A DNA stretch of 64,000 nt, taken from the NCBI GenBank assembly GCA_903882805.1, contig CAIRYK010000095.1, forward strand, positions 1 through 64,000, written 5' to 3'. Positions 34,666 through 43,929 of this stretch are shown here, one piece after another (position 1 is the stretch's first letter; each line of letters starts with the position of its first letter). Both the position numbers and the translations under genes were made by a program. Origin of the DNA: an uncultured Bacteroidota bacterium. Lineage in GTDB: Bacteria; Bacteroidota; Bacteroidia; Chitinophagales; Chitinophagaceae. Below the pieces are notes generated by a model. It did no database searches. It worked only from the letters and a program-made list of their open reading frames with translations, and was not told the origin of the DNA.

Positions 34666-35226
34666 ATGAAATTTCTTATAGTAGGGCTGGGCAACATAGG
34701 TATGGAGTACGATGCTACCCGACACAATATAGGGTTTGACGTAGCCGACACATTTGTGCTCAAAAACGGCGGAACTTTTACGCTCGACCGCCATGCATAT
34801 GTAGCCGAGGTGCGCTGGAAAGGCAAAACATTTGTGGTAATAAAGCCTACAACTTTTATGAACCTGAGCGGTAAGGCTGTGAAATACTGGCTAGACAAGG
34901 AAAAGATACCGGTAGAAAATATGCTGGTGATAGTAGACGATCTTGCATTGCCTGTGGGTACGCTGCGCCTGCGCGCCAGCGGTAGCGACGCCGGACATAA
35001 CGGATTGAAAAACATACAATTGGTATTGACCAACGACAAATATCCACGCCTGAGGTTCGGGATAGGCAGCGATTTTCCTAAAGGTAGGCAGGTTGAGTTT
35101 GTGCTGGGTAAGTGGAAGCCATCAGAAATGCAATCGGTAAAAGAAATGATTTTGAAAAGCATAGACGCTATCGAGGCTTTCGCCAGTCAGGGATTAGGAA
35201 AGGCCATGACTGAGTTCAACAGATAA
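34666..35226 (+). CDS. pth: Peptidyl-tRNA hydrolase
   Basis: A 186-residue Pth, which frees tRNA from peptidyl-tRNA released early from ribosomes. The start MKFLIVGLGNIGMEYDATRH carries the conserved N and catalytic His20 (R-H-N-I-G-F); KPTTFMNLSGKAVKYW has the Asn that positions substrate; VIVDDLALPVGTLRLRASGS and GHNGLKNI complete the active-site Asp-Gly-His pattern. The frame is open upstream to 34597, but those 23 residues do not match the family. A terminator follows at 35248. Single gene, divergent from the dehydrogenase. Confidence 0.96.
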   Translation: MKFLIVGLGNIGMEYDATRHNIGFDVADTFVLKNGGTFTLDRHAYVAEVRWKGKTFVVIKPTTFMNLSGKAVKYWLDKEKIPVENMLVIVDDLALPVGTLRLRASGSDAGHNGLKNIQLVLTNDKYPRLRFGIGSDFPKGRQVEFVLGKWKPSEMQSVKEMILKSIDAIEAFASQGLGKAMTEFNR

Positions 35227-35247
35227 TTTGCCCCACTTTAATAAACT

Positions 35248-35289
35248 AACCCCCTAAATACTTTTCTGTGAAAAAGCATTTAGGGGGTT
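35248..35289. terminator. Terminator between pth and the Omp28-like gene
   Basis: Twelve-base arms AACCCCCTAAAT (35248-35259) and ATTTAGGGGGTT (35278-35289); the loop contains a second short helix (CTTTT / AAAAG). It serves pth on the plus strand and possibly the convergent minus-strand gene. Confidence 0.75.
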
Positions 35290-35315
35290 TCTAACAAAAG
35301 GAACTATGCGTTGCC

Positions 35316-37826
35316 TTAGTTCTTTACTACTTTCATTACTTTGGTGGCATTAGCGCCCTGCAGCGTAACATAGTATATGCCGCTTGCCAGCGATTTAATA
35401 TCTACATTGGTAGTATTACCTGTGATGGCTTGTTGCAACATTTTCTGTCCCACGATATTAGTAATGGTTGCCGACGAATAATCCATCTTATCCATTTTTA
35501 TGGTCAACTGGTCGTGTGCAGGGTTAGGGTAGATGGAAACAGTTTCGGCAACAGCAACATTAATGGTTTTAGATGGTGAGCCAATAATGTTTATTGCTGT
35601 GTTGGTAAGCACAGCAGGGTTGCTGTCGAAGAAGATACCGGCATGGTTGGTAATAAGCGTGCCGGGAGCTAAACCTGCTTTTGTTTTGATATTGAATACC
35701 ACCATTCCATGGCATTGGTTGTGGTGCGAGCTATCGAGCAGATTGATATTCGGGAAGTCGAACTTCAATACGGTATGACCGCTATTGGTGAGTTTTGCAG
35801 TTACCATTTCGGCCGATGAAGCAACAATAGTCATAGAGCGAGGGTCAACGAAATCAGATAGGGTGTCCATTACGTGAATGTTGAAAGCGGTGTCATTGCC
35901 GGTGTTTTCAAATCCTATAGTGTACTCCAGCGTTGTGCCCGCTGTGATATAGCCTTCTGGCGAAACTGCCACATAGTTGGGGTCGTAGGCGCCGCGTACG
36001 GTGTCTTCGTGGTGGCAGTCGTTATCGGTGCTATCATCATCGCCGGTATGCGGAAATGCAAAGTAATCGGAATGTACGGTATCGCCGGTAACCAACAAGC
36101 CAAGCGTTGTATTGTTCTTCAACATTACGCCAATATTTACAGGGCCTGAAACCTCTGACAGCGCTGATACATTCCAGGTAATGGTATTGCCAACTACCGA
36201 TGCAGGCGAAGGCGAAGCAGAATAATATTCGTACTTAGGACTGAAATTCATGCTCACAGTTGCATCTGTAGGGGTGCAATACAAATTGCTCAGGATCATA
36301 CTTGCTCTGCCTCGATTGGTATTGGCGCGGAACGACGCATATTGAGTAATGTCGAAGTTGGATGTAGAAGTGCAGGTTAGGCCAAAGTATTTGGTAGGCA
36401 AGCTATAGCTGGTAGAGCGTAAGGTGTCGTATATGACGCCGGTAGAAGGGCAATATAGCGATAAACCTGTTGGTATAGATAACACACGGAAAGTGTATAT
36501 ATCGCCGGGATTGCCGTAGGCCCTGTAATAGAAACCGCTGGTGGCGGCAATGGTGTCGATTGTTACGCCATTAGAGTCTACTGCTGTAAGGTCGGCGCCA
36601 AAAATGTAGGGTTCAGAACTGTCTTTAGCGCAATTGGAGTTAGCATCGAAATAGAATTTTAATGCCATGTCATTGCACAAGGTATATTCGTAGGTGTAAG
36701 TAGTAGAGTCTATAGCGCCTGTGCCATCGCTCAGTATGTGTTTTACAGTATAAGAGCCTGGTGTAGTGTAAGAGTGGCTAAAGCCTGCATAGCCGCCAGA
36801 TACGCCGCCGCTAAGAATAGTAGCTGTGCCCGAAGCGCCATCGCCATATTCTGTGGTTACCGTCATTCCGGCGCGATAAGAATTGGTGGCAATATAAAAA
36901 TCAGGACCGCTACATAGGCCGTTGGTGTAAACGGTAAAGCTGTCGGCAGTGGCTGTGGTGTGTCCGGCAGGCATAGATCTTGCCGGAGCTGTAACTGCGT
37001 TTTCAATAGCTCTGTCGTCGGTAGTGGCGCCATATTTTTGCACAAGTCCTACCACTTTCACATATCGGTAGTCGGATGTAGATGGTAATGTGTAGCTGTA
37101 GTGTTTGGTAGACGTAGCGCCTGCTGTGGGATTGATGAAGGCCGACTCGCCCCATATATTACCGCCCGGGCAAAGGACATTGCGTACAACATACATGTGG
37201 GCAAAATTGCTGGTGGGCGATATAGGGTTGCCAAAGCCTGCAAACCACGATGGGCTGCCGGTGCAGGATGTAGGGTAGGTGGTGCCGTAATAGTTGCGTT
37301 GGTTGTAGGTGGTATCGGGGCCGCTGCCTATACTATCTTCTATCACCAGCCCGTTCATATACCAAATACCGGTGAGCGACGATAGAGCCCTGCCGGTAAC
37401 TGTAACGTCGATAACTCTGGTAACAGGGTTGTAGGTGCACATCATATCCACATCGAACTTTGGAGCTACTGTGTCGCGTTGCCCAACAAAAGATTCCCAT
37501 GGTCTGTTTTGACCTACTGCCGTACCAAAAACCGAGCGGTCGATAGTGGCCATTGGGTAGCCCGATATGTAGCCGGTAGTACCGTAGGGGTCGCCGGAAA
37601 TTGCCATCGGGTCCATATTGTGCCAGGCTGCAATAATTGCATTGGGGTAGGTGGGCAGAATACGTTCCTGAATATCCTGAAACGCATCAGGAGCCCAGCC
37701 TGTCCATGTGCCTACTCCTACTTCTACCAACACATTTTTTGTGCCTGCGGTAGATACGTGTAGCTGCGCATTGGCTTTTGTCATCAGCAGCATGGCGCCA
37801 AGACACAGCAAGTAATTTTTGTTCAT
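35316..37826 (-). CDS. Omp28-like exported protein with PKD, DUF7619 and T9SS domains
   Basis: An 836-residue exported protein. Signal peptide 1-20 (YLLCLGAMLLMTKANA). Residues 30-240 resemble the thioredoxin-like fold of Omp28 proteins: NVLVEVGVGTWTGWAPDAF, then NAIIAAWHNMDPMAI and GYPMATIDRSVFG. In most relatives the loop reads W-C-x-x-C; here both cysteines are replaced (W-T-G-W-A-P), so redox activity is not expected. A PKD-like domain (VTTEYGDGASG ... SYTTPGSYTVKHIL) follows, then a DUF7619-type beta-sandwich (GAYDPNYVAVSPEGYITAGT, YTIGFENTGNDTAFNIHVMD) and a T9SS sorting domain (VSIYPNPAHDQLTIKM ... GIYYVTLQG). Probably a surface-exposed structural or binding protein. Confidence 0.85.
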   Translation of the reverse strand: MNKNYLLCLGAMLLMTKANAQLHVSTAGTKNVLVEVGVGTWTGWAPDAFQDIQERILPTYPNAIIAAWHNMDPMAISGDPYGTTGYISGYPMATIDRSVFGTAVGQNRPWESFVGQRDTVAPKFDVDMMCTYNPVTRVIDVTVTGRALSSLTGIWYMNGLVIEDSIGSGPDTTYNQRNYYGTTYPTSCTGSPSWFAGFGNPISPTSNFAHMYVVRNVLCPGGNIWGESAFINPTAGATSTKHYSYTLPSTSDYRYVKVVGLVQKYGATTDDRAIENAVTAPARSMPAGHTTATADSFTVYTNGLCSGPDFYIATNSYRAGMTVTTEYGDGASGTATILSGGVSGGYAGFSHSYTTPGSYTVKHILSDGTGAIDSTTYTYEYTLCNDMALKFYFDANSNCAKDSSEPYIFGADLTAVDSNGVTIDTIAATSGFYYRAYGNPGDIYTFRVLSIPTGLSLYCPSTGVIYDTLRSTSYSLPTKYFGLTCTSTSNFDITQYASFRANTNRGRASMILSNLYCTPTDATVSMNFSPKYEYYSASPSPASVVGNTITWNVSALSEVSGPVNIGVMLKNNTTLGLLVTGDTVHSDYFAFPHTGDDDSTDNDCHHEDTVRGAYDPNYVAVSPEGYITAGTTLEYTIGFENTGNDTAFNIHVMDTLSDFVDPRSMTIVASSAEMVTAKLTNSGHTVLKFDFPNINLLDSSHHNQCHGMVVFNIKTKAGLAPGTLITNHAGIFFDSNPAVLTNTAINIIGSPSKTINVAVAETVSIYPNPAHDQLTIKMDKMDYSSATITNIVGQKMLQQAITGNTTNVDIKSLASGIYYVTLQGANATKVMKVVKN

Positions 37827-38060
37827 AAAATTTCGGAATTTAGGTGTGGTTTGGAAAAGGATTTGGTTTCTAATAAGATAAAGACAATAAAATAATTCAA
37901 TTCGTTTGTTGCTGGTGAAGATTTATTTGTGGCCACTTATTGTTAAAGTTAATTAACAATCAATTTTTATGCAAGAAAATTACAATTAGTTTGATGCAAG
38001 CCTTTTTGTTCAATTTCTTTTCAAACGACCCAAGTAATAGCATGCCGGCAGACTAAAAAA

Positions 38061-38099
38061 GCAAAGATGTTGCACATTACATGTATGCAGCATCTTTGC
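38061..38099 (-). terminator. Hairpin downstream of the second NHL gene
   Basis: Arms GCAAAGATGTTGC (38061-38073) and GCAGCATCTTTGC (38087-38099), 12 of 13 paired. It lies 25-63 bases past the NHL gene stop on the minus strand; the T-rich tract on that side (TTTTTTAG) fits a terminator. The rest of 37827-38123 is non-coding, with the upstream region of the Omp28-like gene. Confidence 0.65.
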
Positions 38100-38123
38100 T
38101 CTGTCTGAAGAAATTGGCGCAGG

Positions 38124-39443
38124 CTATTTTGTTATTTGAAAAGCCCTATACAAGGTTTGCTTTCCAGTTTCGGCTCTTAGAAAATAAACGCCGGTTGGTT
38201 GGTTGTTTATGTCGATGGATGTACAAACGGTTCCGTTTTTTGTTTCGGGAGTAGCAAAGTAAACCATAGCGCCGGCAGCGTTGGTAATTGTGAGCCGACA
38301 ACCGCCCGATATTGGTTCGTTAAAATTGGCGGTAAATTCAAACACGCCGTTATTGGGATTAGGGTATAGCATAGCGCCGTTGTTGTTGACAACCGTATTT
38401 ATTCCCACATTACCCGGCCTTACTTTGCGAATTGTTCCCCAGTAGGTGTCTGCAATATACAAGTTGCCAGCATCGTCAGTGGCTATTCCCATAGCGCTTA
38501 GTCGCGCATCGGTGGCCATAATGTTGTTATCGGTCGGCTGACCTATACCGCCGCCGGCAATTGTTGTAATAATGCCCGCCCGGTCAATTTTGCGTACAGT
38601 TCCATCTGATATATATATATTGCCGTCGTTGTCTGTGGCCACTCTTCTCGGCGAGAAGAGCGTTGCGCGTCCTGCAGGTCCGCCATCACCGTTATTCGTC
38701 AGTTGAGGGTGAGCTCCGCAAATTGTAGACAAAATACCGGTGGGCGTAACTTTTTGAATAAGATTGTCCCAGTGGTCGGCTATGAGCGTATTTCCGTTAT
38801 TATCAATTGCCAGTCCGTTTAGTCTCGAGTTTTCTGGCATCCAGAGATCGGAGGTAACGCCATAGGCGCCTCCCGGAATTAAGTTGCTGAACCCATTGAT
38901 AACTACTGAAGCGATACCAGCAGGGCTTGTTTTGCTAATAGTCATTGATCCCGTTTCGGCAACATATAGATTGCCTGCGGTGTCGAGGGCAATATCCATG
39001 GGTTTGATGGCATTCCATTTGGCAGTAGATATCATGCCATCAGGCGTTACTTTTCTGATTCTGTTGTTGCCAAAATCTGCAATATAGACATTTCCTGTTT
39101 TGTCTGTTGCCACGCCATAAGGCGTGTTGAGTTGAGCGTCGGTAGCAGGAAGGCCGTCTCCGCTAAATCCCTTTGTGCCAGTTCCGGCAATTGTACATAT
39201 CCTACCGTCGGCATATATTTTGCGAACACGGTGTTTTAATGGCTCTGTAAAATAGATGTTTCCGGAATTGTCGGCAGCTAATCCCCAAGGGTAGCTAATT
39301 TTTGCATTCACTGCCTCTATCCAGTCTGCATCGGGATCACCGCTAACGTTGCCCGCAATAGTAGTAATGATTTGTGCAGAAGTAGTTAGGGCGAACAAAC
39401 AAAAGAGCGCTGAAAAGAACAATGTTTTTTTAAGTAGATGCAT
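38124..39443 (-). CDS. Secreted NHL-repeat protein with T9SS domain, second copy
   Basis: A 439-residue paralogue of the proteins at 6118 and 54440. Signal peptide 1-23 (FFSALFCLFALTTSAQ). About six NHL blades follow, but they are more degenerate than in the other two copies: the first (IITTIAGNVSGDPDADWIEA) lacks the G-D-G-G motif, and the third and fourth have irregular loops (SNLIPGGAYGVTSDLWMPEN). Blades still contain the I-Y-I-A-D-x-x-x-N-x-I-R-K-V pattern. The C-terminal T9SS sorting domain starts at AMLYPNPNNGVFEFTAN and ends ...GVYFLRAETGKQTLYRAF. It is exported and probably cell-surface bound; function unknown. Confidence 0.88.
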   Translation of the reverse strand: MHLLKKTLFFSALFCLFALTTSAQIITTIAGNVSGDPDADWIEAVNAKISYPWGLAADNSGNIYFTEPLKHRVRKIYADGRICTIAGTGTKGFSGDGLPATDAQLNTPYGVATDKTGNVYIADFGNNRIRKVTPDGMISTAKWNAIKPMDIALDTAGNLYVAETGSMTISKTSPAGIASVVINGFSNLIPGGAYGVTSDLWMPENSRLNGLAIDNNGNTLIADHWDNLIQKVTPTGILSTICGAHPQLTNNGDGGPAGRATLFSPRRVATDNDGNIYISDGTVRKIDRAGIITTIAGGGIGQPTDNNIMATDARLSAMGIATDDAGNLYIADTYWGTIRKVRPGNVGINTVVNNNGAMLYPNPNNGVFEFTANFNEPISGGCRLTITNAAGAMVYFATPETKNGTVCTSIDINNQPTGVYFLRAETGKQTLYRAFQITK

Positions 39444-39602
39444 AAAAGTGGTTTTTGGTTAAGAATGTACAAGGTAAGCGTTTGCCGGACACACAAATTT
39501 CCATTAACGCAGCGCTCTATATATTAAAGACGTAAATAAAAGCAAGTATCTTGGGTGAAAAAAAATATTTTTTTTGCCTGAGCTTAAGGCGTTATAAACG
39601 AA

Positions 39603-39627
39603 AAAGAGGCGAATAAATCGCCTCTTT
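39603..39627 (-). terminator. Terminator of the 272-residue barrel gene
   Basis: Perfect 10-base arms AAAGAGGCGA (39603-39612) and TCGCCTCTTT (39618-39627) with a 5-base loop. On the minus strand the tail is TTTTTCG. It lies directly past the stop at 39650. Confidence 0.75.
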
Positions 39628-39649
39628 AGAAAATATGTTTATGCTTGAG

Positions 39650-40468
39650 TTATGGACGTTTTGTATGCTGGAAAATACCTATGCCTAATGTGATGCGAGC
39701 AAATGGATAAACGATATAAGGATCTTTCATGCTGTATATCTTGTCGCGGTAGTTGATATTGCGCCATGGTTCGAGCGCTACATTGTAAGAAACGCCAGCA
39801 TCAATTCCAAGTACAGTGCCAATGATATTTCTTGGTTTTTTAATACGGTTTCCCTTATCAAAAACAACATTGTTATCGCCTACCAAGTACGTTCTTTCTT
39901 TTCTTGGTTTGCGTTTTTTGTGCATGTCTGTATTGAAGGCATAAATTTTTATAGAGTAACCGCCTTCAAAAGCAAAACCGCCGGTAGAGTAAGTAGCATG
40001 TTTCTTGGGGTCTATTGGGTAGTTGTCTATTACAATGCTTTGGTTGGCAGTTGTATTAGTTACAGCAAATTTTGCGCCGAAAGCGCCAACGCCCAGAAAT
40101 GGATAGTTGAGCATTCTTTTTGATCTGTGGGTGCTATAACCGATGTTGATTACACCGCCGCCAAGTTTGAATGAAGTAGTTCCATTGGCGCCAGACGATT
40201 CAAGACCGTAACGATAGCCGTTTGCACCTACTACAACACCTGAATGGGTAAGGAAATAAATACCACCGCCATGGCTTATACCGATGCCGTTCATGTTGAC
40301 GCCGCTACCTACCAGATTGCTAAGCTGAAGGTTTTCTTGTAAGCGAGGAACGAAATTATAGGTAGCGCCTACTTCGTAATGAGCAAACGCGCCGTGATCA
40401 ATTTGCGCAAAGGTTTTTGTGTTGCATATTATGTTTAAAAAACATAGTGACAATGCGACTTTTTTCAT
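39650..40468 (-). CDS. Probable outer-membrane beta-barrel protein
   Basis: A 272-residue exported protein. Signal peptide 1-21 (KVALSLCFLNIICNTKTFAQ). The mature region alternates hydrophobic and polar residues as in small barrels: AHYEVGATYNFVPRLQ, SHGGGIYFLTHSGVVVGANG, YPFLGVGAFGAKFAVTNTT, YSTGGFAFEGGYSIKIYAFN, IVYPFARITLGIGIF near the end. A basic loop (MHKKRKPRKERTYL) lies in the middle, likely on one face of the membrane. No catalytic motif. The family is not recognised beyond the barrel pattern. It ends at its own terminator. Confidence 0.65.
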   Translation of the reverse strand: MKKVALSLCFLNIICNTKTFAQIDHGAFAHYEVGATYNFVPRLQENLQLSNLVGSGVNMNGIGISHGGGIYFLTHSGVVVGANGYRYGLESSGANGTTSFKLGGGVINIGYSTHRSKRMLNYPFLGVGAFGAKFAVTNTTANQSIVIDNYPIDPKKHATYSTGGFAFEGGYSIKIYAFNTDMHKKRKPRKERTYLVGDNNVVFDKGNRIKKPRNIIGTVLGIDAGVSYNVALEPWRNINYRDKIYSMKDPYIVYPFARITLGIGIFQHTKRP

Positions 40469-40660
40469 AGCTGATGATTTGGAACAAATATAGAAAGGTA
40501 ATTTTGAAAAGTAAAATCTTGTAGAATTAATTTAATAAAAGAATAAGAATCATACCCACCCCTGAAGTCCGTTTTAAAGGATACGAGAGTAGTTTTGTAT
40601 TCTACACTCAGCTCTGTTTTTAGCTGTCGTACAAAGGTAATTATAGTTTTTATTTTTTCA

Positions 40661-42085
40661 TTACACAACGCGTGTAATTTTTAGCATGTTGGTAGCCAGA
40701 TGCTCTTGTACAGGCATACTACCCGTATTTACAGCTACATCTCCAGCTTTCAATAAGCCTTTGTTTTTAAGGAAGCTTACGTGGTCTGCTATCACACCAT
40801 CTATGGTTTCTTCTTTGTCGTAAAAGAAAGCCTGCACACCCCAACTGAGACTTAGTTGATTTACAAGCGTTTGGGTTTTAGTAAATATATACAATGGCGA
40901 CAAAGGACGATAGCTCGATAGCATGAAGCCCGTGTAGCCCGATGCTGTTACGCCTATCAGCGCGTTAGCTTTGATATCCTGCGCTATTTCGCACGCATTG
41001 TAGCATAGCGCATCGCTGAGAAACGATGGCGAATGAGGTTGCGGCGTAAGATTGCGATTATAAACGGTTTCTTCTTTTTCCACTTCCTTGATGATGCTTA
41101 CCATGGTGCGTATCACCAGCGCAGGGTGCTGCCCCATGGCAGTTTCGCCGCTCAGCATTACAGCGTCGGCGCCTTCCAGCACAGCGTTGGCCACATCGGT
41201 TATCTCGCTACGGTTGGGGCGTGTACGGTCTATCATGCTTTCCATCATCTGAGTGGCAATTATTACCGGTTTAGCGCGGTGAATACATTTACGCACAATT
41301 GTTTTCTGAATCATAGGTATCTGCTCCAGCGGCAGTTCTACGCCCAGATCGCCGCGTGCAACCATCACTGCATCAGAGGCCAGAATTATCTCGCGTAGGT
41401 GTTCCAGCGCCTCGGGCTTTTCTATTTTCGAAATTATTTTGGCTTGGCTTTTTTTGCTTTTCAGGATGTCGCGCAGTTGTGTAACATCTTCCGGGCGGCG
41501 CACAAACGAAAGCGCTACCCAGTCTATGCAACCCTGATTGATAATAAAATCGAGGTCGTTGAGGTCTTTTTCAGAAAGCGAAGGCAGCGATATTTTGGTG
41601 TCGGGCAGGTTTACACCTTTTTTAGATGAAAGAATGCCGGGCGACAGTACGGTTACTTTTACGCGGTTGTCGCTGCCTATTTCTGTAACCAGCACTTCAA
41701 TTTTACCGTCGTCGAGCAATATTTTTTCACCTATGCGCACATCTTTGTGAAACGATGGATAGGATATGTAAATGTTCTCGTGCGTGCCGATGCATTTTTC
41801 GTTTGTGAAATAAAATGAGTCGCCTTCTTTCAGGTCCAGTGCATTATCGGCTATTTCTCCAACGCGTAGTTTGGGGCCTTGCAGGTCGGCAAGTATGGCT
41901 ATGTTGAATGGGAAAGTTTCGTTGATGGCCTTAATGTGCTCTATTACCGACTGGTGTTGATCGTGTGTGCCATGCGAGAAGTTGAGGCGGAATACATTGA
42001 CGCCTTCCTGCACAAGAGCCAGCAGTTTTTCGTAAGTGTTGCAGGCCGGGCCTACGGTAGCTATTATTTTTGTTTTGTGTAGCAT
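40661..42085 (-). CDS. pyk: Pyruvate kinase
   Basis: A 474-residue pyruvate kinase, the last step of glycolysis (PEP + ADP to pyruvate + ATP). Motifs: KTKIIATVGPACNTYEKLLA at the start; FRLNFSHGTHDQH with Arg, Asn and Ser for phosphate binding; LADLQGPKLRVGEI; ISKIEKPEALEHL with the catalytic Lys; MVARGDLGVELPLEQIP with the metal-binding acidic residue; ATQMMESMIDRTRPNRSEIT; and DAVMLSGETAMGQHP. The C-terminal regulatory-type domain is complete but has no extra C-terminal extension. Cytoplasmic. Single gene with 192 non-coding bases before the neighbouring barrel gene. Confidence 0.97.
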   Translation of the reverse strand: MLHKTKIIATVGPACNTYEKLLALVQEGVNVFRLNFSHGTHDQHQSVIEHIKAINETFPFNIAILADLQGPKLRVGEIADNALDLKEGDSFYFTNEKCIGTHENIYISYPSFHKDVRIGEKILLDDGKIEVLVTEIGSDNRVKVTVLSPGILSSKKGVNLPDTKISLPSLSEKDLNDLDFIINQGCIDWVALSFVRRPEDVTQLRDILKSKKSQAKIISKIEKPEALEHLREIILASDAVMVARGDLGVELPLEQIPMIQKTIVRKCIHRAKPVIIATQMMESMIDRTRPNRSEITDVANAVLEGADAVMLSGETAMGQHPALVIRTMVSIIKEVEKEETVYNRNLTPQPHSPSFLSDALCYNACEIAQDIKANALIGVTASGYTGFMLSSYRPLSPLYIFTKTQTLVNQLSLSWGVQAFFYDKEETIDGVIADHVSFLKNKGLLKAGDVAVNTGSMPVQEHLATNMLKITRVV

Positions 42086-42203
42086 GATGCAAGCTTTGAC
42101 TCAGACAAAGTTCTGGCAAACACATAAATACAGTATTGAGCTACTGTTATGTTATTGCTATGAACGGCTGAAATGAGGCGCAAAGGTAACAATATTGATG
42201 CGC

Positions 42204-42908
42204 TCAGGCTGTGTATCTTTTGGTTTTAACAATTGAGCATATATGCATGAAAACAGCTAACGGCATGAGAAAGCCGGGTAGTAAAGTGTAAGGGAAGGCC
42301 CCGAAATCGTTTATGGATAGCGTGCCATCTGTCCACATTGCGGGGCCATAGGCGTGCGATATAAACAGAAACACAATGGTGGCAAGCGTGCAAAGGCCGG
42401 CAATGTTCCAAACGCGCAACGCCCATCGGGGCAAAAGTTGTTTTGTAATGGCAAGGTAACCAACTACCGGCGCCGACAAGCCAATCAAAATTTCGTAGTT
42501 ATAGCCTTCGAAAGTTGTAGAAACAGGGAGAATACCTTTTTTATATAATGCAAACAATAATAGCTCAACCGCAACCCTGAAGATCTGGGCGTAAACTACC
42601 CAGACTGCTGGTATTGCCTGAATAATATTGCGGAACCGACCGCTGGAGAAAAACCAAATGATGAAGGCAAATGCCGGCGCAACAAGACCCAATGGTATGC
42701 GCGGCGGCAATGCGCCCGACTGAAAGACGCCAGCTACCGACGCTATGGAAATGTAAACCAGCCAGCACACAAGAACTGTAAGAGTCATGATTTTTATTTT
42801 TTTGCGGCTACTGGTATCAGTTGCTGAAAGGGTAACGCTGGATGTAAATGCGGCATAAACCAAAAGCGCCATTATGAGGGTGAGTAGTATAAATCCGGTG
42901 GGGATCAT
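42204..42908 (-). CDS. Multi-spanning membrane protein of unknown function
   Basis: A 234-residue protein with about seven hydrophobic segments: TGFILLTLIMALLVYAAFTS, IMTLTVLVCWLVYISIA, LGLVAPAFAFIIWFFSS, FRVAVELLLFALY, YEILIGLSAPVVGYLAIT, WNIAGLCTLATIVFLFISHA, and TLLPGFLMPLAVFMHICSIV. No transporter, enzyme or receptor motif is seen; I do not recognise the family. It is 62 bases downstream of the AraC regulator on the same strand, so the regulator and this protein may be cotranscribed, and it could be a sensor or a target of that regulator. Confidence 0.78.
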   Translation of the reverse strand: MIPTGFILLTLIMALLVYAAFTSSVTLSATDTSSRKKIKIMTLTVLVCWLVYISIASVAGVFQSGALPPRIPLGLVAPAFAFIIWFFSSGRFRNIIQAIPAVWVVYAQIFRVAVELLLFALYKKGILPVSTTFEGYNYEILIGLSAPVVGYLAITKQLLPRWALRVWNIAGLCTLATIVFLFISHAYGPAMWTDGTLSINDFGAFPYTLLPGFLMPLAVFMHICSIVKTKRYTA

Positions 42909-42970
42909 GTGCAGTGTTTTTGGGCAAAATTAGTGGCCTACTAGTAAGCAGAATTATCCGGAATTGCTAT

Positions 42971-43873
42971 TTATCCCTTTCGGAATTGGCCCGGCGAGCA
43001 ACCATAGTGTTTTTGGAATATCTTAATAAATGAGTTGGGGTATTCGAAACCGAGACTATCTGAAATGTCTTTTATTTGAAGCGAGGTATTTTTGAGCAAC
43101 GCCACACCCTTTTCAAGTCTGATATGCGTTAGGTACTGGTGCGGAGTGAGTCCATAGAATGCGCGAAAAAGCCTCAGAAAATGAAACTTTGAAATACAGG
43201 TTATAGTACAAAGCGTATCGAGGTCTACAGGCAGATAATAGTTACTACGGATGTAGTCGCATGCCATACAGAGCCGGCGATGCACTTCGGCTTTCACTGT
43301 TTCTTTTATTGGCGGTAGGGCTGCTATTCGTTGCTTGGTTTTCTCGTTATTGTGTAGCAACCACTCGATAAGCATCACCAGCGATTGTTCAAACGAAGCC
43401 GTATCGTTTGGCGCAGCCGACCGAAGTCGCGACGTTATGGCGTCAAAGCAAGCGTTTTTTGGATGTAGGCGAGCATTCAGCAGCGGCATTGCGTCGACTT
43501 CCCAAAAAGGGTCATTGAGCAAGGCGTGTGTAGGAGCTATAAACGACGCAGCCACCGTATGGAAAAAGTTGCGATTGATATGGATATTGCAAATCTCTGT
43601 ACCTCTGACATTATCTACTGTAAGGTCATATATTTCGCCGGGGCGCGCCAGCAAGAATGCATCGTCTTCTATGCGGTAAGGGGAGCCGTTTATGCTGCAA
43701 TAGCTATGGCCGCGTACGTTCAAAAACAAGGAGTAGGGGCTTTCAACGCCTGTTCTGCTGGCTTGTTTGCATTGAAAATTCAGCGCCACATTATTCCATT
43801 GTTCATTAGGTTTTGTCGCCTCATTTCTGAGTCGGCGCACCTGATTGATGTCGGGAAATTGAGTAAGCAGCAT
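42971..43873 (-). CDS. AraC-family transcriptional regulator
   Basis: A 300-residue regulator. The first 170 residues include a cupin-like sensor region (YSLFLNVRGHSYCSINGSPY, AFLLARPGEIYDLTVDNVRG), typical of AraC proteins binding small effectors. The double helix-turn-helix is in the last 100 residues: CITCISKFHFLRLFRAFYG and KDISDSLGFEYPNSFIKIFQ, ending HYGCSPGQFRK as in the family. An in-frame TTG at 43879 exists, but the ATG at 43873 is preferred. The membrane-protein gene at 42204 follows on the same strand. Unlike the regulator at 131, it retains the sensor domain pattern clearly. Confidence 0.9.
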   Translation of the reverse strand: MLLTQFPDINQVRRLRNEATKPNEQWNNVALNFQCKQASRTGVESPYSLFLNVRGHSYCSINGSPYRIEDDAFLLARPGEIYDLTVDNVRGTEICNIHINRNFFHTVAASFIAPTHALLNDPFWEVDAMPLLNARLHPKNACFDAITSRLRSAAPNDTASFEQSLVMLIEWLLHNNEKTKQRIAALPPIKETVKAEVHRRLCMACDYIRSNYYLPVDLDTLCTITCISKFHFLRLFRAFYGLTPHQYLTHIRLEKGVALLKNTSLQIKDISDSLGFEYPNSFIKIFQKHYGCSPGQFRKG

Positions 43874-43929
43874 ATGCAAAACAGTAGCAGACGTAAATAT
43901 ACTGCTAAGGATTTATTTGTAATGGCGAT

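Noticed and set aside
40465-40668. A 67-codon minus-strand frame between the barrel protein and pyruvate kinase
   Set aside because: AT-rich intergenic sequence without codon bias or start signal; no resemblance to known small proteins.
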